NCBI GenBank assembly: GCA_964533425.1
Contig: CAZHJG010000017.1
Span: 1 to 21,297 of the forward strand
Length of the DNA: 21,297 bases
Reading direction: 5' to 3'
DNA from: CAZHJG01 sp964533425
GTDB taxonomy: Bacteria; Patescibacteriota; Saccharimonadia; Saccharimonadales; UBA4665
The notes beneath the pieces were generated by a model that saw nothing but the letters and a program-made list of their open reading frames with translations, was not told where the DNA came from and did no database searches. The position numbers and the translations under genes were made by a program. Below are positions 14,150-20,820 of this stretch, in pieces (position 1 is the first letter of the stretch; each line of letters opens with the position of its first letter).

Positions 14150-14611
14150 CTAATTCTCCGGGCTCTGCAAGAGCGGAAATTTTATTTTGTTACTGGTTAG
14201 ATTCTTTATCGTTGATGTCAGTAAGGCTTGCGCATCGTGGTTGTTGGACTGATCGTTGGCGGCTGGTGATGTCGACTGCAAGCTGGTGCTAGACGGCGCG
14301 GCCAGCTGTGGTGAGCTAGTCTGTGGCGACGTCGTAGCCGCCGAACTGGTGGTACTGGGTGTAGCTGAAACCGCTGGCTGTGTCGGGGGTGACGAAAATG
14401 ATAGTGCCGGTACCGTTGCCGACTGATTTTTAATAACCGCCTGAGCCGCTTTCGGAGTGTTCTGGCTGGTAGCCCCGACGCTCTGCTTGCCTGGGTCACG
14501 CATCGGCTCCGACATCACGTAGCCGAAACAAAAGAGCAGAGCTGCCAGCAACGGCACTCCTACAATTACCCTTTGCAAGGTATAAACTGGTCTACTGTTA
14601 TTTTGGCGCAA
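14150..14611 (-). CDS. Small single-pass membrane protein with Ser/Thr/Pro-rich outer region
   Basis: No recognised family. The frame opens at 14740, but a minus-strand extended -10 (14652-14660) and AGGAG (14618-14622) place the real start at TTG 14611, 6 nt after the Shine-Dalgarno, giving 153 residues. One TM helix lies at about 12-33 (RVIVGVPLLAALLFCFGYVM). The following 100 residues are a low-complexity Ser/Thr/Pro/Ala segment, likely an extended, possibly glycosylated stalk outside the cell. The last 20 residues are more ordinary (LLTSTIKNLTSNKIKFPLL) and might be a contact site. It is encoded 14 bp before the MFS exporter and probably shares its transcript, so an accessory role to the pump is possible. 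Confidence 0.75.
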   Translation of the reverse strand: MRQNNSRPVYTLQRVIVGVPLLAALLFCFGYVMSEPMRDPGKQSVGATSQNTPKAAQAVIKNQSATVPALSFSSPPTQPAVSATPSTTSSAATTSPQTSSPQLAAPSSTSLQSTSPAANDQSNNHDAQALLTSTIKNLTSNKIKFPLLQSPEN

Positions 14612-14651
14612 CAAATACTCCTGGTTGAAGCTAAACTTAAACTTACGACTA

Positions 14652-14660
14652 ATTATAGCA
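14652..14660 (-). promoter_or_regulatory. Extended -10 promoter of the small membrane protein/MFS operon
   Basis: The minus strand reads TGCTATAAT at 14660-14652, an extended -10, with the Shine-Dalgarno AGGAG 29 nt further on at 14622-14618. A -35 is not convincing. Confidence 0.65.
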
Positions 14661-14741
14661 TGTGAAAATAGCAGCTGAGTAAGGATTTTTACAAAGAGTC
14701 TTAGATATTTCGTAGGATATTTCCTAGCAGGCTGACGCACT

Positions 14742-15140
14742 TCAGTCCAAGAAAATAAGCGCTAGAGCCATAAACACCAAGCCGAAGTCCCGGAAGGTGA
14801 CCACCAGTGAGTTCCAGTTGAACAGTATGATACTGGCCAGAAGCAAAGCTGACAGGGCGGCCGTGACTTTCAAGTAACGGCCGACGATTAAGCCGACAAC
14901 CAGTACGAGCTGGAGCACCGCCAAGATATCCAGCACGGCTTTGGCGGACACTAGCTTGGTCAGAAAACCGGGTACGAAACCTAGCCAGGCCTCGGGTGTT
15001 CTGAGAGCCGAAACCGCGGCGTACAAGAAAACACCGGCCAAGCCGATTCGTAACAGCACTTTCGCTAGATTAGGATTATAAAAACCGACAACGTCAGTGA
15101 ATTTGTTGGCGGTGGATTTTGGCGGTGATTTTTTCGGCAT
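14742..15140 (-). CDS. DoxX-like integral membrane protein
   Basis: A 132-residue protein with four hydrophobic helices at about 26-44, 63-83, 87-105 and 113-131. The pattern LLRIGLAGVFLYAAVSALRTPEAW near the start and FRDFGLVFMALALIFL at the end fits the DoxX/DoxD-like superfamily of quinone- or redox-associated membrane proteins. The first 20 or so residues are polar and Lys/Pro-rich. The reaction is not known for this subgroup. A minus-strand TATACT lies 6 nt before the ATG with no Shine-Dalgarno, so the mRNA is probably leaderless. It is divergent from the YdeI-like gene and upstream of, but separately promoted from, the exporter operon. Confidence 0.85.
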   Translation of the reverse strand: MPKKSPPKSTANKFTDVVGFYNPNLAKVLLRIGLAGVFLYAAVSALRTPEAWLGFVPGFLTKLVSAKAVLDILAVLQLVLVVGLIVGRYLKVTAALSALLLASIILFNWNSLVVTFRDFGLVFMALALIFLD

Positions 15141-15146
15141 GCACCC

Positions 15147-15152
15147 AGTATA
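15147..15152 (-). promoter_or_regulatory. -10 box of the DoxX-like gene (leaderless arrangement)
   Basis: The minus strand reads TATACT at 15152-15147, then GGGTGC, then the ATG at 15140. Transcription would start at the ATG. No clear -35. Confidence 0.55.
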
Positions 15153-15181
15153 CCGCTTATGCTCAGGGAAAGCGCATCGGA

Positions 15182-15187
15182 TATAAT
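15182..15187 (+). promoter_or_regulatory. -10 box of the YdeI-like gene (near-leaderless)
   Basis: TATAAT at 15182-15187 ends 10 nt before the ATG at 15198, leaving a leader of about 3-4 nt and no Shine-Dalgarno. Confidence 0.55.
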
Positions 15188-15197
15188 AAATCAGTAC

Positions 15198-15779
15198 ATG
15201 GAAGAGCTAAACGGACTTGCAATCATCGACGTTGCCGACCGGTCAACTTGGCGCACATGGTTGGCGAAGCATCACGGCCAGACCGAAGGTGTATGGGTGA
15301 AGCTGGCCAAGAAAAATAAGGGTGTCAGCTCGGTTTCCTATAGTGAGGCGCTGGAAGAAGCCATGTGTTACGGCTGGATTGACGGCCAAATACAGAAGTA
15401 TAGCGAGCAATTTTATCTCCAGCGCTTCACGCCGCGCCGCCCGAAAAGTGTCTGGAGCAAAGTAAATACCGAAAAAGCCGAAGCCCTGATTGCCGCTGGC
15501 AGAATGCAACCTGCCGGCCTGGCAGTGGTGCAGTCGGCCAAAGACGATGGCCGTTGGGAGGCCGCCTACCTATCGTCGTCAAATATGGTGATACCCGACG
15601 ATTTCGCGGCGGCCTTGGCGGCCCAGCCAAAAGCCAAGGCATTTTTCGATACATTAAATAAGCTCAACCAATACGCGTATTACTACCGGATCCAATCGCA
15701 ACGAACACCTATCGGTCGCGCTAAAAAGATCGAACAATACGTGGCCATGCTGGCCCGCGGCGAGAAGCTCCACCCGTAA
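15198..15779 (+). CDS. YdeI/OmdA-family protein
   Basis: The 193-residue protein begins MEELNGLAIIDVADRSTWRTWL; the frame extends upstream to 15159, but the family start pattern and the -10 box put the start at 15198. Family features include the N-terminal WRTWLAKHHGQTEGVWVKLAKK, the block YSEALEEAMCYGWIDGQ, YLQRFTPRRPKSVWSKVN, and a C-terminal helical YdeI domain (LNKLNQYAYYYRIQSQRTPIGRAKKIEQYV). The family is annotated as OmpD-associated or bacteriocin-protection; its molecular activity is not established. The protein is cytosolic by sequence. It stands alone, divergent from the DoxX-like gene and convergent with the CNNM-type gene 11 bp beyond its stop. Confidence 0.92.
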   Translation: MEELNGLAIIDVADRSTWRTWLAKHHGQTEGVWVKLAKKNKGVSSVSYSEALEEAMCYGWIDGQIQKYSEQFYLQRFTPRRPKSVWSKVNTEKAEALIAAGRMQPAGLAVVQSAKDDGRWEAAYLSSSNMVIPDDFAAALAAQPKAKAFFDTLNKLNQYAYYYRIQSQRTPIGRAKKIEQYVAMLARGEKLHP

Positions 15780-15790
15780 GTTTTAAGCAA

Positions 15791-16792
15791 TCACCACTCA
15801 GCCTGCGAAGTATGGGCCCGGTCCGTCTCGTCCCGGATTTCATGTCCAATAATCTCTTCGATCAGATCTTCAATAGTCACAATGCCGACAATCACCTCAT
15901 CTTTCTCAATCGGTATAAGATGCGTGCTGGCGGCGATAAACTTCCGAAACATGGTGTCGAGCGCCGTCATGCTACCCACCAGCTTGGTGGGGTGCAAGGG
16001 CATATCCTTGACCTTGTAGGCGTGGTCGTCAAAGTCAATATCCACCAGATCCTTCATCAGCAGCAGCCCATAACACTCCGTGAGCTCAGGATTAAACGTC
16101 GGGATCCGGCTATACCCCAAGGCTTTTATCTCGTCGATTTTGGTTCCGTCCAGCTCAGTGTCCAGCGTTAGCCAATAGGTGTGGCGGATATCGGTCATAA
16201 TGTCACGCACTCGCTTTTCGCTAAGCTGCAGTGCGCCGCGCATAATTTCCACTTCATCCTCGTCGAGCTCACTACTCTCGTCACTGAGGTGTTCGGTGAT
16301 CATTAGCCCCAATTCATGCCGGGTTTGCAGCTTGGCCCGTTCATGCGGAAACAGGTGATCAAGCAAGAGCTGCAAGGGCTTACTGACGATGTAAGTCACC
16401 GCAATCATTGCCTTAAGTACGGGGGCGAAACGGCTCGACCAGACCAGAGGACTTTTAGCAAACAACGCCTGGGGCAAGACTTCGCCAAAGATAACGATTA
16501 GCAGTGTGCCCATCAGCCCGGCCAGCCAGCCATCAAGGCGTAGATCGAGCACCAGAGAAGTTGCCGACACAGCCGCCACATTGGTCAAAAGAATGCTGGC
16601 CAGGGTCAGATGCGCCTGCTTACGCAGAGGCAACACTCGTTTGGCCTGTCTATCACCAAGCTTGGCCTTGCGCCGCAGATCCGCCAGATCCAGCGACATA
16701 ACCGCAATATTAAGCCCGGAACAGATAGCCGAAAACAATACTAAGATAAGGACGGTGATGATAATCAGCGCCAGGCTGCCGGAACCGTGCAT
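15791..16792 (-). CDS. CNNM/CorC-type membrane protein with DUF21 and CBS pair
   Basis: A 333-residue protein of the CNNM (DUF21-CBS, formerly hemolysin-like) family, associated with Mg2+ or other divalent cation transport. The N-terminal DUF21 membrane domain has about four hydrophobic segments (5-28, 62-82, 89-108, 122-145), with the family motifs SGLNIAVMSL and GEVLPQALF. An acidic juxtamembrane helix (LSDESSELDEDEVEIMRGAL) leads into two CBS motifs at about 190-310 (VRDIMTDIRHTYWL..., VGIVTIEDLIEEIIGHEI). The usual C-terminal CorC_HlyC domain is absent; the protein ends about 20 residues after the second CBS motif. The minus-strand promoter TTGCGA-N16-TATAAT (16879-16852) overlaps the divergent promoter of the hydrolase gene. 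Confidence 0.93.
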   Translation of the reverse strand: MHGSGSLALIIITVLILVLFSAICSGLNIAVMSLDLADLRRKAKLGDRQAKRVLPLRKQAHLTLASILLTNVAAVSATSLVLDLRLDGWLAGLMGTLLIVIFGEVLPQALFAKSPLVWSSRFAPVLKAMIAVTYIVSKPLQLLLDHLFPHERAKLQTRHELGLMITEHLSDESSELDEDEVEIMRGALQLSEKRVRDIMTDIRHTYWLTLDTELDGTKIDEIKALGYSRIPTFNPELTECYGLLLMKDLVDIDFDDHAYKVKDMPLHPTKLVGSMTALDTMFRKFIAASTHLIPIEKDEVIVGIVTIEDLIEEIIGHEIRDETDRAHTSQAEW

Positions 16793-16851
16793 TTACAACG
16801 TGACCCTTGTGAGCGTTTCCCAAAAATCAGGTATATTCATTCGCTGGTTTC

Positions 16852-16879
16852 ATTATAGCGAAAAGCTCATGCTTCGCAA
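16852..16879 (-). promoter_or_regulatory. Promoter of the CNNM-type gene
   Basis: The minus strand reads TTGCGA (16879-16874), a 16-bp spacer and TATAAT (16857-16852). The leader is about 55 nt; only a weak AAGGGT serves as a Shine-Dalgarno. Confidence 0.6.
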
Positions 16880-16892
16880 GGAGGTGGCAGCT

Positions 16893-16898
16893 TATAAT
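16893..16898 (+). promoter_or_regulatory. -10 box of the alpha/beta hydrolase gene (leaderless arrangement)
   Basis: TATAAT at 16893-16898 is followed by 6 nt and a GTG at 16905. It lies next to the oppositely oriented CNNM promoter. No good -35. Confidence 0.5.
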
Positions 16899-16904
16899 AA
16901 AGAG

Positions 16905-17744
16905 GTGAGAAATGATGTACTAGACCAATTTTGGCATCGGACGCTCCGGCGGCCGTATCTGTTGACGCGAACCATTGACGAGGGCGAAGGCCCAGCGGTC
17001 GTGCTGCTCCATGGCATTGGCCGGACGGGCCGGGTCTGGCGGCATGTAGTAGCCCAGCTGGCCGGCGCCGATTGCCGGATAGTGGCCTTTGATCTGTTAG
17101 GGTTTGGCGCCTCACCGAAGCCGACCTGGCCGGTGTACGACATTGATGATCATGCGCGAGCGGTAATTGCCAGCTTAGAACGGCTGCGCGCCCCTGGACC
17201 AGTCGTCATCGTCGGCCACTCCATGGGCTGTTTGGTGGCTGTGCGCGTGGCTCGTTTGCGCCCTGATCTGGTGAAACACCTTATTTTGTTCGAAATGCCC
17301 CTGTACGAGGGGCTGCCCCAAAAGCGCCTCTACCGCCTGCGCCTCAATCTGTATTTCCGCTTTTATAACCGTATCATGAAGTACCAACCGGCCTTCAACC
17401 CCGAAAACGCCCGCCTAGCCGAACGGCTGGCCACCAGGATTATCGGTTTTGAAGTAACCGAAGACAGCTGGTACCCCTTCATTAAAAGCCTGCAAAATAC
17501 CATCATGAAGCAAACCGCGGCCCAAGACATTAAGCAGTTGGGCATGCCCATGGAGGTCATCTACGGCGCCCTGGATATGTTTGTTATCAGGGGTAAGCCC
17601 CAGCATATTTTCGGTACCGACAGCCAGCACATCACCGCCCAGACCATTCGGGCCCGGCACGAAATCTCTGTTAAGACCAGCCGGTTTTTGACAACCCGGA
17701 TTATAGCCGCGCTGAAAGGAGAAGCCAGTGTCGGACCAGCTTGA
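16905..17744 (+). CDS. Alpha/beta hydrolase
   Basis: A 279-residue hydrolase of the alpha/beta fold. The oxyanion-loop region is VVLLHGIGRTGRVW, the nucleophile elbow GHSMG (Ser in the middle), the acid probably Asp in YGALDMFV, and the histidine probably in RARHEISVKTSRFL. The substrate is unknown; the cap region (LYEGLPQKRLYRLRLNLYFRFYNR) is basic and aromatic. The open frame extends upstream to 16506, but that part is antisense to the CNNM gene. Start choices are ATG 16869, GTG 16881 or GTG 16905; I prefer 16905 because a -10 box lies just before it, although AAGGAGG (16878-16884) could serve an alternative. Its end overlaps the start of the glycosylase gene by 17 bp. Confidence 0.88.
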   Translation: MRNDVLDQFWHRTLRRPYLLTRTIDEGEGPAVVLLHGIGRTGRVWRHVVAQLAGADCRIVAFDLLGFGASPKPTWPVYDIDDHARAVIASLERLRAPGPVVIVGHSMGCLVAVRVARLRPDLVKHLILFEMPLYEGLPQKRLYRLRLNLYFRFYNRIMKYQPAFNPENARLAERLATRIIGFEVTEDSWYPFIKSLQNTIMKQTAAQDIKQLGMPMEVIYGALDMFVIRGKPQHIFGTDSQHITAQTIRARHEISVKTSRFLTTRIIAALKGEASVGPA

Positions 17745-18303
17745 AGCCCTGCTGCAGGGCCCAGCCGAAGAAGTTGCTCCCCGTCTGCTGGGCTGTGAGC
17801 TTGTCCGCGAGCTAGAGCGCGTGACGCTCAAAGGCCGTATCGTCGAAGTAGAGGCCTACGATCAAACCGATGCCGCCAGCCATAGTTACGGGGGCGAAAG
17901 CGAGCGCACCAAGGTGATGTTCGGCCCACCGGGCCATCTGTACGTCTACTTTACCTACGGCATGCACTACTGTTGTAATGTGGTCACCGGGGTGCCCGGC
18001 CACGGCTCAGCGGTGCTCATTAGGGCGCTGGAACCGCTGGAGGGACAAGACGTCATGAGCCGGAATCGCCATGATATCAGGGGCGAACAGCTCACCAACG
18101 GCCCAGCCAAGCTTTGCCAGGCGCTCCAAATCGACAAGCGTCTCAACGGCCACAATCTTCGCCACCGTCCGCTCCAGCTGATCATCAAACCAGCGCTTCC
18201 GCAAACCGACATCTTGCAAACCACCCGTATCGGCATCACCCAAGCCAAAGACGTCCCCTGGCGCTTCTGCATCAGGGGTAATCCCTGCGTATCGCGAGTG
18301 TGA
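17728..18303 (+). CDS. mpg: 3-methyladenine DNA glycosylase (AAG/MPG family)
   Basis: Base-excision-repair enzyme that removes alkylated purines. The 191-residue protein has PRLLGCELVRE, the catalytic segment GRIVEVEAYD (the first Glu after Val corresponds to the catalytic Glu in human MPG), SHSYGGESERTKVMFGPPGHLYVYFTYGMHYCCN with the Tyr/His-rich binding pocket (described here by its key parts: SHSYGG, MFGPPGHLYVY, YGMHYC), and a C-terminal NGPAKLCQAL helix. GTG 17728 has AGGAG nearby and lies inside the end of the hydrolase gene, so the two are translationally coupled. A strong terminator follows. Confidence 0.96.
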   Translation: MSDQLEALLQGPAEEVAPRLLGCELVRELERVTLKGRIVEVEAYDQTDAASHSYGGESERTKVMFGPPGHLYVYFTYGMHYCCNVVTGVPGHGSAVLIRALEPLEGQDVMSRNRHDIRGEQLTNGPAKLCQALQIDKRLNGHNLRHRPLQLIIKPALPQTDILQTTRIGITQAKDVPWRFCIRGNPCVSRV

Positions 18304-18325
18304 GCAAAATCACATTGCCATTTAC

Positions 18326-18335
18326 CTGACGTCAG
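18326..18335. other. 10-bp perfect palindrome after mpg
   Basis: CTGACGTCAG is a perfect palindrome 22 bp after the mpg stop codon. It may be a binding site or chance; no neighbouring gene start explains it. Confidence 0.25.
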
Positions 18336-18348
18336 CATAAGCTGGACT

Positions 18349-18370
18349 GTAGGAAGTGTGAGGCTTCCTA
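18349..18370 (+). other. Hairpin preceding the terminator
   Basis: TAGGAAG and CTTCCTA form a 7-bp stem with a 7-nt loop immediately before the terminator hairpin, giving two hairpins in tandem in the 3' region of the mpg transcript. Confidence 0.4.
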
Positions 18371-18372
18371 AC

Positions 18373-18407
18373 GACCCGGGCGCATGCGTCCCGGGTCTAT
18401 GTTTTTA
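18373..18407 (+). terminator. Intrinsic terminator of the hydrolase-mpg operon
   Basis: GACCCGGG (18373-18380) and CCCGGGTC (18390-18397) form a perfect GC-rich 8-bp stem whose loop contains the palindrome CGCATGCG. TATGTTTTTAT follows, with a run of five T. This is the clearest intrinsic terminator in the window and acts on the plus strand. Confidence 0.88.
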
Positions 18408-18513
18408 TAAGCTTTTCATTGAGGCCTCTTTCTTAGCCATACGCCCCATTGGCCTTACTCATAACAGATAAGTATGCGGCCGATCCCCACTCCCAGCCAC
18501 ACCAATACCTACT

Positions 18514-19854
18514 TCAGGAATCAGCCAGCGGGATTGTAACGGTGAAACACGTACCCTCGCCGAGAACACTTTCTACCCGTATCTGGCCCCCGAAATCCTC
18601 TTCGGCCACGCGCTTGACCATGCTTAAGCCCAAGCCAAGATTTTGGCGCCCCCCTTGCTTGGTTGAAAAGAAGGGTTCGAAGATATTCGGCAGCGTCTCC
18701 TTGGCTATACCGGTGGCATTATCTGTTACCTGCAAGCAGAGCCGCTTTTCGACTTGTTGCAGGCTTACTTTGATCTGTTTTGCATCCAAGGGAGGCTCCT
18801 TGGCGTAGGCCGCTAAAGCGTTGGTAATCAGGTTAGCTACCATTTGGCTGAACTTAACCGGTTCACCCCTTAAGTACAGCGACCCTTGAGTTTTGAAGCT
18901 GAGTTGTACGCCAGCTTGGCGGGCCAGCGGCAGCATAATTTCACGCACGGCCGTCAGCTCTTCGCTAACAGAGAAAGTGACAGGTGGAGTGCTGGCGATG
19001 AGCTGCTGACGGGCTGCCCGGATGTAGCGCTCCATTTGCTGCAGATTGCGCTTCGCCTGTTGCAGTAGAGGAGTTTCTTGATCAGCCACCTGGGCCAGGT
19101 TAAGCGAAGCTGCGGTGAGCGGATTGACCAGCTCGTGCAACAAGCTGGCGCTGATCTGTCCAAATTCGGCGAATCGCTGCAGCTCCAGGCTGCGGAGCAG
19201 TTGGCTTTTCTCCAGCTCACGGGCCAGCGCCTTCTCAGAGGTACGAGCCCGCGTCAGCGAGCGTTGAATATCCTGGTTGGCCAGCCAAGAGACCAGTCCT
19301 ACTAGATACAACACAGCAGCATAGCTAAGCGCGTCTCCCATCTGAAAGTCTTGCTTAAGCCAGTCCAAATGAGGCCATAAATGATGAGATATCTGGCAAT
19401 AGCTGATGGTTATCAGGGATGCGGTTACAACAGAAGTAGTGATGAGCGCGGCCCGTGGTTTCAGGAGTATCCCCGCAAAGACTACGGTCAAGCCATACAA
19501 CAGATCAGCCAGCGGCAGCTCAAAGCCCCAGCGCAGGGTCAGGTGTAAGGCAGTCATATAGAGTAGTAACAGGAGTCCGTAGCTCACAACCCGATAACAA
19601 CCGGCCCGAGCCAGGCACCACAAGGCTAAAGCAATTAACACAAAACAGCCATACTGAGCCGTCAAATCTTCCAGTTGGTCTACCTGGGTGTCCAGATAGT
19701 GTAGGCCGGAAGCGAGCAGCATGCAGGTAGCTACCAGCGTCAGGCTGCTAAGGAGCATGGTGAGAATGAACTCCGATCGGCGTTCATCCTCTCCGTTTGG
19801 ACGAGTTGAAGTCAGAAGACCAAACAGAGCATGGGTAAAGCGAAAACCTGGCAT
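18514..19854 (-). CDS. Membrane sensor histidine kinase
   Basis: A 446-residue kinase with a six-helix membrane sensor at about 28-192 (helices near 28-50, 68-84, 89-107, 115-131, 136-155, 174-192) and little sequence outside the membrane. A short coiled linker leads to the HisKA domain with H240 in SASLLHELVNPLTAASLN; HELVNPL resembles the HPK4-type box. The ATPase domain has the N box NLITNAL at 341-347, G1 DNATG at 378-382, F box FEPFFSTK at 392-399 and G2 GLGLSMV. No HAMP, PAS or receiver domain is seen. It starts 13 bp after the stop of the response-regulator gene without a clear Shine-Dalgarno, so it is co-transcribed and probably coupled. The stimulus is unknown but is likely sensed within the membrane. 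Confidence 0.95.
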   Translation of the reverse strand: MPGFRFTHALFGLLTSTRPNGEDERRSEFILTMLLSSLTLVATCMLLASGLHYLDTQVDQLEDLTAQYGCFVLIALALWCLARAGCYRVVSYGLLLLLYMTALHLTLRWGFELPLADLLYGLTVVFAGILLKPRAALITTSVVTASLITISYCQISHHLWPHLDWLKQDFQMGDALSYAAVLYLVGLVSWLANQDIQRSLTRARTSEKALARELEKSQLLRSLELQRFAEFGQISASLLHELVNPLTAASLNLAQVADQETPLLQQAKRNLQQMERYIRAARQQLIASTPPVTFSVSEELTAVREIMLPLARQAGVQLSFKTQGSLYLRGEPVKFSQMVANLITNALAAYAKEPPLDAKQIKVSLQQVEKRLCLQVTDNATGIAKETLPNIFEPFFSTKQGGRQNLGLGLSMVKRVAEEDFGGQIRVESVLGEGTCFTVTIPLADS

Positions 19855-19867
19855 GTGTAACAGAGGA

Positions 19868-20611
19868 TTAGGTGCTTACAATTTCGGCAAGGGACGCCAT
19901 CGCAGGGTTAGGTTTTAGGTGAGACATTGTGGGATTCCGAGATAGTTCTAGCTTGTAGCCGATGCCGTGGACAGTAGTAATGAGGGGTTGGGCGAAGGGA
20001 CGGTCAATCTTATCGCGTAAATATTTAATGTGCACATCAAGCGTGTTCGCCCAGGGGCTATCTTCTGAGCCCCAAGCATGTGCACTTAAGGTGTCGCGGG
20101 TGACCACTGAGCCAGCTCGTTCCATGAGGCATTCCAGCAGAGTAAATTCCTTACGTCGTAGCTGAATCACGACGTTGGCTCGTTTGGCCTGAAAGGTGTT
20201 GGGATCAAGTGTTAGATCACCTACCATCAGGCGGCGCGGTCCGTTGACCGGCTTGGCGCTCCGGCGGGTAAGCGCTCTCAGTCTGGCCTTTAATTCGCCC
20301 AGGCTGAAGGGTTTGGTAAGGTAGTCATCGGCCCCCATGTCGAGGAGTGTGATCTTGGTGAGGGGCTTGAGCTCGCCGGTGAGCACCAATAACGGGGTAC
20401 TGTTATCAGCGGCGCGCAGCCGCTTGCAAATCTCGGCGCCGGGGATATCGGGCAAACAGAGGTCAAGGAGTATCACGTCAAATCCGTTGGCTAAAGCGGT
20501 GTCCAAGCCGTCAGCCCCCGTGTTTACCACCGTAAGGGCGTGCTCTGGGGTCAGGGCGTAACGCAGGGCGGCGCTGATATTTGCATCATCTTCTATAAGT
20601 AATAAATTCAT
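19868..20611 (-). CDS. OmpR/PhoB-family response regulator
   Basis: A 247-residue transcription factor with an N-terminal receiver domain (acidic pair D8/D9, phosphoacceptor D50 in ILLDLCLPD, T78, K100 in LTKPF). A C-terminal winged-helix domain ends in the typical TLDVHIKYLRDKI and TTVHGIGYKLE. The start MNLLLIEDD (ATG 20609-20611) has AAAGG upstream; the extra 12 residues from 20647 are rejected as leader. A tail of about 25 residues (LSRNPTMSHLKPNP...) extends past the wing. It is first in the operon with the histidine kinase. The spacer upstream holds 11-bp-spaced TTAA repeats of the kind OmpR-family proteins bind, so it may control itself and the divergent secreted-protein gene. Confidence 0.96.
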   Translation of the reverse strand: MNLLLIEDDANISAALRYALTPEHALTVVNTGADGLDTALANGFDVILLDLCLPDIPGAEICKRLRAADNSTPLLVLTGELKPLTKITLLDMGADDYLTKPFSLGELKARLRALTRRSAKPVNGPRRLMVGDLTLDPNTFQAKRANVVIQLRRKEFTLLECLMERAGSVVTRDTLSAHAWGSEDSPWANTLDVHIKYLRDKIDRPFAQPLITTVHGIGYKLELSRNPTMSHLKPNPAMASLAEIVST

Positions 20612-20650
20612 TGGTTGTTGCCTTTCTGCGCATATTGTTGCAAACATATA

Positions 20651-20719
20651 TTAAATAGTTATTAACTTTTGAGATTTCAAGGGGATTTCTTAAACAAACC
20701 TTAAATAAACAGATTAAAT
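20651..20719. promoter_or_regulatory. TTAA-type direct repeats, candidate response-regulator operators
   Basis: TTAAAT (20651), TTAACT (20662), TTAAAC (20690), TTAAAT (20701) and TTAAAT (20714) lie on the plus strand. Two pairs are spaced exactly 11 bp, and a fifth copy is 13 bp further on. OmpR/PhoB-family dimers bind direct repeats with about this spacing, and B. subtilis PhoP recognises TTAACA-like repeats. The left pair overlaps the likely promoter of the response regulator (minus-strand TTGAAA at 20680-20675); the right copies end just upstream of the -35 of the secreted-protein gene. The region is A-T rich, so chance is possible. Confidence 0.5.
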
Positions 20720-20728
20720 GTATTAGTA

Positions 20729-20757
20729 TTGACAAATAGTCAAAGATACGCTATAAT
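20729..20757 (+). promoter_or_regulatory. Perfect consensus promoter of the secreted-protein gene
   Basis: TTGACA (20729-20734), exactly 17 bp, then TATAAT (20752-20757). It is the only full consensus promoter in the window. The leader is about 57 nt and carries AAGGA (20809-20813) 7 nt before the ATG. Confidence 0.9.
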
Positions 20758-20820
20758 ACTTCTCATTCAGTTGTGAGAGACATTAATAGATCGCAACTGG
20801 AGAAAGGGAAGGAATTAATA

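Noticed and set aside
13608..14153. 181-codon plus-strand open frame opposite the MFS gene
   Set aside because: Low-complexity His/Gln/Arg-rich translation, no ribosome-binding site, and fully antisense to conserved transporter motifs.
16506..16904. N-terminal extension of the alpha/beta hydrolase frame
   Set aside because: The extension is antisense to the CNNM gene, has no family similarity, and the promoter box lies just before the GTG at 16905.
20612..20647. 12-residue N-terminal extension of the response regulator
   Set aside because: Receiver domains start directly with MxxLLIEDD, and AAAGG sits inside the extension at the right distance for the internal ATG.
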